Below, one piece after another: positions 1-5,588 of a stretch of 5,588 nucleotides of DNA (the stretch's first letter is position 1; each line of letters starts with the position of its first letter). Where the stretch lies: assembly GCA_017483235.1 (NCBI GenBank), contig JAFULE010000105.1, positions 1 through 5,588 on the forward strand, read 5' to 3'. The notes below the pieces were generated by a model, which saw only the letters and a program-made list of their open reading frames with translations, had not been told where the DNA came from and did no database searches. A program made the translations under genes and the position numbers. Source of the stretch: Faecalibacterium sp. Its GTDB lineage: Bacteria > Bacillota > Clostridia > Oscillospirales > Ruminococcaceae.

Positions 1-1410
1 GCCCTGCACTACGAGCACCACAAGGAAGACATCGACCTGATCCTTGAACTGGGCGCCACCACCATCCGTCTGGCCCACTACCAGCACGCACAGGAATTTT
101 ATGATCTGTGCGACGAGGCAGGTCTGGTGATCTGGGCCGAGATCCCTTACATCACCACCCACATGCCAAATGGCCGGGCCAACACCCTGAGCCAGATGGA
201 AGAGCTGATCTGCCAGAATCGCCACCATGCCTGCATTGTGGTGTGGGGCCTTTCCAACGAGATCACCGGCGGCGGCAGCCCCCGCGACAAAGACCTGCTG
301 GAAAACCACCGCCTGCTGAACGAGCTGGCCCACCGGCTGGACCCCACCCGCCCCACCACCATGGCAGCCATTACCATGTGCGGCATGGACGAGGAGATTG
401 TGCACATTTCGGATGTACTGAGCTACAACCATTACTTTGGCTGGTACGGCGGCACGGTGGAGATGAACGGCCCCTGGTTTGACAAGTTCCACGCCAAGTA
501 CCCCACCACCCCCATCGGCATCAGCGAGTATGGCGCCGAGGCGCTGAACTGGCACACCAGCGAGCCGGTACAGGGCGACTACACCGAGGAATATCAGGCC
601 TACTACCACGAAGAGATGATCAAGATGATTGCCCAGCGCCCCTGGTTGTGGGCCACCCACTGCTGGAATATGTTCGACTTTGCCGCCGATGCCCGCAGCG
701 AGGGCGGCAAAAGCGGCATGAACCACAAGGGCCTTGTCACCTTTGACCGCAAGTACAAAAAGGACGCCTTCTTTGCCTACAAGGCATGGCTGAGCGACGA
801 GCCCTTTGTACACCTGTGCGGCAAGCGGTACATCAACCGTGTGGAGGATGTGACCAAGGTGACCGTTTACTCCAATCAGCCGGAGGTGGAGCTGTACGCC
901 AACGGCCAGTTGGTGGCAAAACAGGCTAAGGGCGAATATCCCTTCTTCTATTTCGAGGTGAAGAATACCGGCGAAACCGTTCTGACCGCCAAGGCCGGCG
1001 AATACACCGACGAGGGGCGCATCTGCAAGGTGGACAGCTTTGACGAAAGCTACCGCATGAAGGAAGAGGGCGTGATCATCAACTGGTTCGAGATCACCAC
1101 CCGGGACGGCTACTGCTGCATCAACGACAGCATCGGCGATATTATGAAAACCCTGCGCGGCAAATGGGTGATGGGCACCCTGATGCTGGATATGCTGGGC
1201 AAGATGAAGAAAAACAAGGCCGAAGCCGCCGAGGGCAAAAAGGGTGCCGCCATGGACATCAAGCCCAACAAGGCCTTGCTGGATATGGTCAGAGGCTTTA
1301 CAGTAAAGCGTATTCAGAGCATTGTGGGCATTCTGGGCATCCCCGCCTTCAGCAAAGAGGATATTCTGGCCATCAACGCCCGACTGAACAAGGTAAAAAA
1401 GATAAAGTAA
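1..1410 (+). CDS. Glycoside hydrolase family 2 protein, beta-galactosidase type (5' end missing)
   Basis: Frame 1 is open from the first base to the TAA at 1408-1410, giving 469 residues; the start and N-terminal sugar-binding and immunoglobulin-like domains lie upstream of the window. Residues 1-225 are the GH2 TIM barrel. They open with the strand-loop TIRLAHYQH and carry the acid/base Glu87 in WGLSNE (bases 259-261) and the nucleophile Glu176 in GISEYG (526-528), 89 residues apart, so the retaining active site is intact. NHKG at 241-244 and the FDRKYKKDAFFAYK stretch close the barrel. A beta-sandwich follows (about 280-345, with VTVYSNQPEVELYANG), resembling C-terminal GH2 domains such as DUF4982. 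Residues 374-469 form a Lys/Met-rich, probably helical extension that ends in a basic tail. The enzyme should release terminal beta-linked sugars from oligosaccharides, most likely beta-galactosides. There is no sign of secretion in the visible part. Beta-glucuronidase or another GH2 specificity cannot be excluded. Confidence 0.93.
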   Translation, partial: ALHYEHHKEDIDLILELGATTIRLAHYQHAQEFYDLCDEAGLVIWAEIPYITTHMPNGRANTLSQMEELICQNRHHACIVVWGLSNEITGGGSPRDKDLLENHRLLNELAHRLDPTRPTTMAAITMCGMDEEIVHISDVLSYNHYFGWYGGTVEMNGPWFDKFHAKYPTTPIGISEYGAEALNWHTSEPVQGDYTEEYQAYYHEEMIKMIAQRPWLWATHCWNMFDFAADARSEGGKSGMNHKGLVTFDRKYKKDAFFAYKAWLSDEPFVHLCGKRYINRVEDVTKVTVYSNQPEVELYANGQLVAKQAKGEYPFFYFEVKNTGETVLTAKAGEYTDEGRICKVDSFDESYRMKEEGVIINWFEITTRDGYCCINDSIGDIMKTLRGKWVMGTLMLDMLGKMKKNKAEAAEGKKGAAMDIKPNKALLDMVRGFTVKRIQSIVGILGIPAFSKEDILAINARLNKVKKIK

Positions 1411-1431
1411 CCCCCGCCGCTTAATAAGCAG

Positions 1432-1480
1432 AAGGCTCCTGCAGCACAGTGCATGCACTGTGCTGCAGGAGCCTTTTTTT
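1432..1480 (+). terminator. Intrinsic terminator after the GH2 gene (44-bp perfect palindrome plus T7)
   Basis: The arms 1432-1453 and 1454-1475 are exact reverse complements, giving a stem of up to about 20 bp with a 4-nt loop at the centre. A run of seven T's (1474-1480) follows on the + strand. It lies 21 bp past the GH2 stop. The opposite strand has only a weak, interrupted U tract after the same hairpin, so it is a strong terminator for the hydrolase and at most a weak one for the convergent TetR gene. Confidence 0.93.
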
Positions 1481-1488
1481 GCAACACG

Positions 1489-2052
1489 TTATTCGTCGTG
1501 GATGACCCGCAGGATCATCTGCTCGCCAAGATCGGTCAGTTCATCCAGCGTATACGGCAGAGTGCCGGCAAACCATTCCCGGTACAAATGGGAAAGGCCG
1601 CCCGCGCAAAAGCGGATTGCCGCCTCAAAGGACTGCTGCCGGCCAACAGCAAACGCGCTTTTGCGGCTGAGCATATACTCCACCACAATACTCACCAGCT
1701 GATCCTGCATTTTAGCCGAGGCATTCGAGTTCATCACCTTGCGGTAAAAGGAAAGATCCGACTGCAGAATGTTCTGGATCTGCCCCAGCAGCACCCGCGG
1801 CATCCGATCGAACGCCACCGATTGATCGCTGAGCACATCCCGGATGGCGTTGAAAGTTTTCTGGATCAGGCGGTCGATCACATCGGGAATATCCTGATAG
1901 TGGGCATAGAAGGTGCCGCGGTTGATCCCTGCCCGGTTGACCACATCGGTGACCGTTATTTTTTCCAGCGGCTTTTCCTGCAAAAGATCTGCCAGCGCTG
2001 CATTGATCAGTACGCGGGAGCGCACGGCGCTGCGGTATTCTGCCTTTGCCAT
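1489..2052 (-). CDS. TetR/AcrR-family transcriptional repressor
   Basis: A complete 187-aa protein, a typical TetR-family length. The N-terminal DNA-binding domain covers about residues 9-62. Its helix-turn-helix spans 33-52, with ITVTDVVNRAGINRGTFYAHY giving the classic TetR signature, in which GINRGTFYAHY is the recognition helix. The rest is an all-helical ligand-binding and dimerisation domain. The stretch IRFCAGGLSHLYREWFAG (146-163) resembles the C-terminal domain of the TetR_C_7/DhaS-like subgroup. The ATG at 2052 is chosen because GGAGGG (2058-2063) sits 5 bases upstream and the HTH begins at the expected distance; the frame stays open far upstream, but only as antisense of the exporter gene. 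The gene diverges from the MMPL exporter across 168 bp, the usual arrangement for a TetR protein that represses a transporter and often itself. The inducing ligand is unknown, perhaps the exported substrate. Confidence 0.92.
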   Translation of the reverse strand: MAKAEYRSAVRSRVLINAALADLLQEKPLEKITVTDVVNRAGINRGTFYAHYQDIPDVIDRLIQKTFNAIRDVLSDQSVAFDRMPRVLLGQIQNILQSDLSFYRKVMNSNASAKMQDQLVSIVVEYMLSRKSAFAVGRQQSFEAAIRFCAGGLSHLYREWFAGTLPYTLDELTDLGEQMILRVIHDE

Positions 2053-2085
2053 ATCAACCCTCCAAAACCAGACACTTTGCGGCGA

Positions 2086-2101
2086 TCTGTTCAAAAACAG
2101 A
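2086..2101. promoter_or_regulatory. Second candidate operator: 16-bp imperfect palindrome in the TetR leader
   Basis: TCTGTT (2086-2091) and AACAGA (2096-2101) are exact inverted copies around a 4-bp spacer, a size common for TetR-family half-site pairs. It lies between the predicted TetR start point (near 2137) and its ATG, where a bound repressor would act as a roadblock on its own transcript. It could instead be a small RNA hairpin or chance. Confidence 0.28.
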
Positions 2102-2122
2102 AAGAGGGCCGCAGATTGATGA

Positions 2123-2151
2123 TTGCTCGATTCTTCGGGGTTTATTATAAT
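2123..2151 (+). promoter_or_regulatory. Predicted sigma-A promoter of the MMPL-GLUG operon
   Basis: TTGCTC (2123-2128) and a consensus TATAAT (2146-2151) are separated by exactly 17 bp. Transcription would start near 2158, giving a leader of about 63 nt. The -10 shares bases 2146-2149 with the minus-strand -10 of the TetR promoter, so RNA polymerase probably cannot occupy both promoters at once. Confidence 0.72.
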
Positions 2152-2172
2152 GAGCAAAACCACAAAAATCAA
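2144..2172 (-). promoter_or_regulatory. Predicted sigma-A promoter of the TetR gene
   Basis: Read on the minus strand, TTGATT (2172-2167) and TATAAT (2149-2144) are separated by exactly 17 bp. The -10 is consensus and the -35 matches 4 of 6. Transcription would start near 2137, leaving a leader of about 85 nt before the TetR ATG. Its -10 overlaps that of the divergent promoter. Confidence 0.7.
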
Positions 2173-2194
2173 TAGCTGTACAATTTTGATTTTT
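2164..2194. promoter_or_regulatory. Candidate operator: 9-bp inverted repeat with a central TGTACA
   Basis: AAAAATCAA (2164-2172) and its exact complement TTGATTTTT (2186-2194) flank 13 bp containing the palindrome TGTACA (2177-2182), whose centre lies within 1 bp of the arms' centre. The site lies just downstream of the predicted operon start and covers the -35 of the TetR promoter. A dimeric repressor bound here could block the operon and the repressor's own gene. That TetR binds here is inference; the arms are A/T-rich and could arise by chance. Confidence 0.4.
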
Positions 2195-2208
2195 TGCACA
2201 ACTTTAAG

Positions 2209-2214
2209 AAGGAG
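2209..2214 (+). promoter_or_regulatory. Ribosome binding site of the MMPL gene
   Basis: AAGGAG ends 6 bases before the ATG at 2221. This places the start there rather than at the in-frame TTG at 2194, which would add nine residues and include this site within the coding region. Confidence 0.88.
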
Positions 2215-2220
2215 CCCGCC

Positions 2221-4656
2221 ATGAACGAGAAAAAAAACGGCAGCTTTTTTGAAAAGCTGGCCACCCTGATCGTGGACAAGCGCACCCTGTTTTTTCTGCT
2301 GTATCTGTTTGCGCTGGTGTTCTGTGTGTTTTCGATGAACTGGGTACAGGTGGAAAACGACGTGACCACCTATCTGCCCGAAACCACCGAGACCCGGCAG
2401 GGCCTGTCTGCCATGAACGAAAACTTTTCCACCTTTGGCACCGCGCAGGTGATGGTGTCGAACATCACTGCCGACACCGCGCAGCAGCTGGCTGACCAAC
2501 TGGCCGAGGTGGACGGGGTGGACATGCTGACCTTTGACACCACCGCCGACCATTACACCGATGCCGCCGCATTGTACGATGTCAGCTTTGCCGGCGGCAA
2601 CTTCGACCCGGTCAGCCTTGACGCGCTGGCCCGGATCGAAGAACTGCTGGCCGGATACGATACCAGCATCTACACCATGGTGGGCTACGACGAAAATGCC
2701 ATGCTGCAGCAGGAGATGGGCAGTATTCTGGTGGTGGCGGTGATTCTGATCGTTGTGGTGCTTACCCTTACCTCCCGCGCTTACATGGAGGTGCCGGTGC
2801 TGCTGCTTACCTTTGGTGCCGCCGCACTGCTGAACATGGGCACCAACTTTTTGCTGGGCAAAATCAGCTTTATCTCCGACTCGGTGGCGGTGGTGCTGCA
2901 GCTGGCACTGGCCATCGACTACGCCATCATTCTGTGTCACCGTTTTTCGGACGAGCACGAAACCAAAGATGCCCGCCAGTCGGCCATTGCCGCTCTGAGC
3001 AAGGCTATTCCCGAAATCAGTGCTTCCAGCCTGACCACAGTCAGCGGTCTGGCCGCATTGGGCTTTATGGAATTCGGCATTGGTCTGGACATGGCTTTGG
3101 TGCTGATCAAGGCCATTCTGCTCAGCCTACTGTCGGTGTTCACCCTGATGCCCGGCCTGCTGGTGCTGTTCTGCCCGCTGATCGACCGCACCCGACATCC
3201 AAAACTTCTGCCGGATATTACCCTTGTGGGCAAATTTGCGGTGGCCACCCGCCGGGTGGTGCCGGTGCTGTTTGTTGCGCTGCTGGGCGGTGCATACTGG
3301 CTGTCCAGCCAGTGCCCGTTTGCTTACAGCTATAACGATTTGCAGACCGCAAAAATGACCGAGCGGCAGACCGCCTATTTCAAAATCAAAGAAACCTTTG
3401 GCACCAGCAACATGGTGGCAGTGGTGCTGCCCAGCGGCGACTACAAAGCCGAAGCGCTGATTCTGCAGCAGCTGAATCAGCGCCCCGAGGTAAAAAGCAC
3501 CATGGGGCTTGCCGGTATGGAGGCAATGGACGGCTACACCCTGACCGAAGCCCTGACCCCGCGGCAGCTTTCCGAGCTGGTTGGTATGGACTACGAGGTG
3601 GTACAGCTGCTGTACGCCACCTATGCCGCCGAGCAGGATCAGTACGGCCATATTCTGAACGGCCTGCAGGAGTATACCATCCCTCTGTTTGATATGTTCC
3701 TGTTTTTAAAAGACCAGATGGAAGCCCACAACCTGCATTTAAGCGGCGACGATCAGGCCGCGGTGGATGAGCTGTTCCGCCAGCTGGAGCTGGCCCAGGC
3801 CCAGCTTCAAAACGAACGGTACAGCCGGCTGGTGGTGTATCTGACCCTGCCCGAAGAGGGCGAAGAAACCTACGCCTTTTTGAACGAGATGCGCGGCATC
3901 ATCGGGCAGTACTACGACAGCGATTATTATGTGATCGGCAATTCCAGCAGCTCGCGGGATCTGTCCGCTTCGTTTGTAAAAGACAATCTGGTCATCTCGC
4001 TTTTGTCAGCCTTCTTTGTCATTCTGGTGCTGATGTTTACCTTCCAGTCGGCAGGGCTTCCGGTGCTGCTGATCCTTGTGATTCAGGGCAGTATCTGGAT
4101 CAACTTTTCCTTCCCCACCCTGCTGCATACCCCCCTGTATTTTCTGGGTTACCTGATCGTTCAGGCCATTCAGATGGGCGCCAATATCGACTACGCCATC
4201 GTCATTTCCAGCCATTATCAGGAAATGAAAGCCCATATGCCCCACAAGCAGGCCATTGTCCATGCGCTGAACGCAGCCTTCCCCACCGTATTTACCTCGG
4301 GCAGCATCATGGCAGCTGCCAGCATTCTGATCGGCAACATGTCGGCTCAGCCGGTCATTGCCATTCTGGGCACCTGCCTGGGCCGCGGTACCCTGATCTC
4401 GATCATTCTGGTGCTGTTTGTACTGCCCGCCACGTTGGTGCTGGGCGATTCGATCATCGAACGCACCAGCTTTACCCTGAAAGTTCCCGAAAGCAAAGCG
4501 CGTGCCGCCACCGGCACCATGCGGGTACAGGGCCATGTGCGGGGCTATATTTCCGGCGTGGTGGATGCCGACATCAACGGCGTCATCCATGGCCAGCTGA
4601 ACGCCTCGATTGCAACCGAGGGGCAGATCACCGAAGGAGGTGCCGACCATGAATAA
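2221..4656 (+). CDS. MMPL/RND-superfamily exporter with a bactofilin-like C-terminal tail
   Basis: A complete 811-aa integral membrane protein with the duplicated MMPL/RND fold. TM1 spans about 22-40, followed by an outside domain (41-165). TM2-6 lie at about 167-185, 188-206, 215-240, 268-288 and 291-319. After a cytoplasmic linker, TM7 is at about 346-362, a larger outside domain at 363-585, and TM8-12 at about 588-608, 611-629, 640-664, 684-705 and 711-742. TM4 carries Asp233-Tyr234 (AIDYAI) and TM10 Asp657-Tyr658 (NIDYAI), equivalent to the paired Asp-Tyr proton relay of mycobacterial MmpL3, so proton-driven export is expected. Family substrates are lipids, glycolipids and other amphiphiles; the substrate here cannot be read from sequence. 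Residues 767-805 form a Gly-rich tail of alternating Gly-x-hydrophobic repeats, described separately. The gene is first in an operon with the GLUG-repeat gene, whose start it overlaps by 8 bp, and is divergent from a TetR gene that probably represses it. Confidence 0.93.
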   Translation: MNEKKNGSFFEKLATLIVDKRTLFFLLYLFALVFCVFSMNWVQVENDVTTYLPETTETRQGLSAMNENFSTFGTAQVMVSNITADTAQQLADQLAEVDGVDMLTFDTTADHYTDAAALYDVSFAGGNFDPVSLDALARIEELLAGYDTSIYTMVGYDENAMLQQEMGSILVVAVILIVVVLTLTSRAYMEVPVLLLTFGAAALLNMGTNFLLGKISFISDSVAVVLQLALAIDYAIILCHRFSDEHETKDARQSAIAALSKAIPEISASSLTTVSGLAALGFMEFGIGLDMALVLIKAILLSLLSVFTLMPGLLVLFCPLIDRTRHPKLLPDITLVGKFAVATRRVVPVLFVALLGGAYWLSSQCPFAYSYNDLQTAKMTERQTAYFKIKETFGTSNMVAVVLPSGDYKAEALILQQLNQRPEVKSTMGLAGMEAMDGYTLTEALTPRQLSELVGMDYEVVQLLYATYAAEQDQYGHILNGLQEYTIPLFDMFLFLKDQMEAHNLHLSGDDQAAVDELFRQLELAQAQLQNERYSRLVVYLTLPEEGEETYAFLNEMRGIIGQYYDSDYYVIGNSSSSRDLSASFVKDNLVISLLSAFFVILVLMFTFQSAGLPVLLILVIQGSIWINFSFPTLLHTPLYFLGYLIVQAIQMGANIDYAIVISSHYQEMKAHMPHKQAIVHALNAAFPTVFTSGSIMAAASILIGNMSAQPVIAILGTCLGRGTLISIILVLFVLPATLVLGDSIIERTSFTLKVPESKARAATGTMRVQGHVRGYISGVVDADINGVIHGQLNASIATEGQITEGGADHE
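4519..4635 (+). other. Region encoding the bactofilin-like beta-repeat tail of the exporter
   Basis: Residues 767-805 of the exporter follow the last membrane helix by about 25 residues. They read as short strands punctuated by Gly every few residues: RVQGHVRGYISGVVDADING, then VIHGQLNASIATEGQI. This resembles the G-x-V/I-x-G pattern of bactofilin (polymer-forming cytoskeletal) domains, but with only about two or three turns instead of a full domain of about 100 residues. With 12 membrane helices the tail would be cytoplasmic. The resemblance is by eye. Confidence 0.5.
4634..4641 (+). promoter_or_regulatory. Ribosome binding site of the GLUG-repeat gene, inside the exporter gene
   Basis: AAGGAGGT is a full-length match to the 16S anti-Shine-Dalgarno sequence. 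It lies 7 bases before the ATG at 4649, within the last codons of the exporter gene. With the 8-bp overlap it indicates coupled translation of the two proteins and decides the start of the second gene. Confidence 0.9.
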
Positions 4657-5588
4657 GCGCTTTTTTTCGCTGCTGCTGTGCTGTGCTTTTGCCTTGACCG
4701 CCGCACTGCCGGTGTGGGCGGCAAAACAGCAGCCCACATCCACCCTGCTGACCATTGACAGCGCCGAAGAATTTTTACAATTTACCGAGCATTGCCGGCT
4801 GGACCGCTACAGTCAGAACCTGCAGGTTACTCTGCAGGCTGACATCGACCTGAGCGGCACCGGCTTTGCCGGGGTACCCATTTTCTGCGGCAGCTTTGAG
4901 GGCGACGGCCATACCATTGCCGGATTGGAGATTACTGCCGAAGGCACGGCACTGGGGTTGTTCCGCTATCTGACAGCCGACGCTGTGGTGCAGAACCTGA
5001 CCGTTGAGGGCCAGGTAACACCCGAAGGCAGCCGCAGCCGGGTGGGCGGCATTGCCGGCGAAAACGCAGGCCTTATTCTGAACTGCCGCTTTGCCGGAAC
5101 GGTTTCCGGCGGCGACCGGGTGGGCGGCATTGCCGGCCGCAACACGGTGACCGGCATCATTCAAAGCTGCCATACCGCCGGCGATGTGCATGGCAACCAC
5201 TTTGTGGGCGGCATTGCCGGCGACAACACCGGTGTGGTACGCAGCTGCGAAAATACTGCCGCCGTAAACACCACCGAACAGCAGAACACCGTTGAGCTGG
5301 GCGACATCACCCTGGACACCCTGACCAATGCCGAAGCAACCAATACGGTTACCGACATCGGTGGTATTGCCGGTGTGAGCAGCGGCGTACTGCGCGAGTG
5401 CACAAACCGGGGCGAGGTGGGCTACCGCCAGATGGGCTATAACATTGGCGGCATTGCCGGCACTCAGAACGGTTACATAACCGGCTGCGAAAACTACGCT
5501 CCGGTACAGGGCCGCAAAGAGGTAGGCGGTATTGTTGGCCAGTTGGAGCCCGCCACTGTGATCGAGTACAGCGCCGACACGCTGCAGA
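4649..5588 (+). CDS. Secreted GLUG-repeat beta-helix protein (3' end missing)
   Basis: Frame 2 is open from the ATG at 4649 to the window edge, giving 313 residues with no stop. Residues 1-24 are a clear signal peptide: MNKR, a Leu/Ala/Cys-rich core, then a signal peptidase I site at VWA/AK (24/25). There is no proper lipobox. Residues 35-122 resemble the N-terminal cap seen before GLUG repeats, with ADIDLSG (64-70), SFEGDGHTIAGL (82-93) and VVQNLTVEG (113-121). Six GLUG-type repeats (PF07581-like) follow, each starting with [VI]GGI[AV]G, at 132, 158, 186, 237, 266 and 292. Several continue as N-x-G-x-[IV]-x-x-C, which suggests a right-handed beta-helix with stacked Cys and Asn. About 22 extra residues (206-232) separate repeats 3 and 4. 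GLUG repeats occur in cell-surface proteins, including M26 IgA1 peptidases, but no catalytic domain is visible here. Coupling to the exporter suggests a joint envelope function. Anchor or enzyme domains may lie past the edge. Confidence 0.88.
   Translation, partial: MNKRFFSLLLCCAFALTAALPVWAAKQQPTSTLLTIDSAEEFLQFTEHCRLDRYSQNLQVTLQADIDLSGTGFAGVPIFCGSFEGDGHTIAGLEITAEGTALGLFRYLTADAVVQNLTVEGQVTPEGSRSRVGGIAGENAGLILNCRFAGTVSGGDRVGGIAGRNTVTGIIQSCHTAGDVHGNHFVGGIAGDNTGVVRSCENTAAVNTTEQQNTVELGDITLDTLTNAEATNTVTDIGGIAGVSSGVLRECTNRGEVGYRQMGYNIGGIAGTQNGYITGCENYAPVQGRKEVGGIVGQLEPATVIEYSADTLQ
5042..5539 (+). repeat. Coding tandem repeats (six GLUG units) in the secreted protein
   Basis: The DNA encoding the [VI]GGI[AV]G start of each unit recurs at 5042, 5120, 5204, 5357, 5444 and 5522. 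The first three copies are identical over 18 bases (gtgggcggcattgccggc); the last three differ at third positions and a few codons. Unit spacing is 78, 84, 153, 87 and 78 bp, always a multiple of three, as expected for expansion and contraction of protein repeats. Confidence 0.85.

Noticed and set aside
1453..2175. A 240-codon + strand frame opposite the TetR gene
   Set aside because: Its composition (many His, Gln, Ile-Arg) is that of a complementary frame, it starts inside the terminator hairpin, and the TetR protein on the other strand is a clear family member.
2194..2220. TTG at 2194 as start of the exporter
   Set aside because: It would put the AAGGAG site inside the gene; the ATG at 2221 has ideal spacing to that site.
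2053..2958. The minus-strand frame of the TetR gene stays open upstream to 2958, giving a possible 489-aa protein
   Set aside because: The extra part is antisense to the exporter, is rich in His/Gln/Gly as expected of a shadow frame, has no domain character, and the ATG at 2052 has its own good ribosome binding site at the normal TetR N-terminus.
4675..4690. Cys-Cys near the start of the GLUG protein as a lipoprotein attachment site
   Set aside because: The residues before the first Cys are Leu-Leu-Leu, lacking the small residues of a lipobox, and the hydrophobic core continues past it to a good signal peptidase I site at VWA/AK.
4006..4755. A 249-codon minus-strand frame across the exporter and GLUG genes
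   Set aside because: It spans two well-supported genes in antisense, is rich in Gly/His/Gln, and has no recognisable motif; GC-rich coding DNA commonly leaves such frames open.
5042..5539. Repeated GC-rich units as a CRISPR array or non-coding repeat
   Set aside because: Spacing is irregular but always a multiple of three, and every copy encodes the same [VI]GGI[AV]G in one open frame, so these are protein repeats.

Overview
The window looks like chromosomal DNA of a GC-rich, anaerobic gut Firmicute. My best guess is the Oscillospiraceae/Ruminococcaceae, near Faecalibacterium, Gemmiger or Subdoligranulum. This rests on the GC-rich, GCC/CTG/GGC-heavy codon use, strong AAGGAG-type ribosome binding sites, an intrinsic terminator with a long U tract, and protein families typical of that group. 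The genus is inference. No tRNA, rRNA, CRISPR array or insertion sequence is visible.

Layout. (1) Bases 1-1410 (+) hold the C-terminal 469 residues of a family 2 glycoside hydrolase of the beta-galactosidase type. Both catalytic glutamates are present and a helical C-terminal extension follows. (2) Bases 1411-1488 are the convergent gap, with a perfect 44-bp palindrome followed by seven T's, a strong terminator for the hydrolase. (3) Bases 1489-2052 (-) encode a complete 187-aa TetR-family repressor. (4) Bases 2053-2220 are a compact divergent control region. It has two well-formed sigma-A promoters on opposite strands whose -10 boxes overlap, plus inverted repeats that could be the repressor's operators. 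(5) Bases 2221-4656 (+) encode a complete 811-aa MMPL/RND-superfamily exporter with the Asp-Tyr pairs of the proton relay in both halves and a glycine-rich, bactofilin-like C-terminal tail. (6) Bases 4649-5588 (+) encode the first 313 residues of a secreted GLUG-repeat beta-helix protein. It overlaps the exporter gene by 8 bp and is cut by the window edge.

Working together. Items 3-6 read as one module: a TetR repressor divergent from, and probably controlling, a translationally coupled operon of an MMPL exporter and an exported repeat protein. By family precedent, MMPL proteins move lipids, glycolipids or other hydrophobic envelope molecules, so an exporter working with an extracellular beta-helix partner is a reasonable but unproven hypothesis. 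The two most unusual signals are the repeat tail on the exporter and the shared -10 control region. The hydrolase lies outside this module, separated by a terminator and by the convergent repressor gene.
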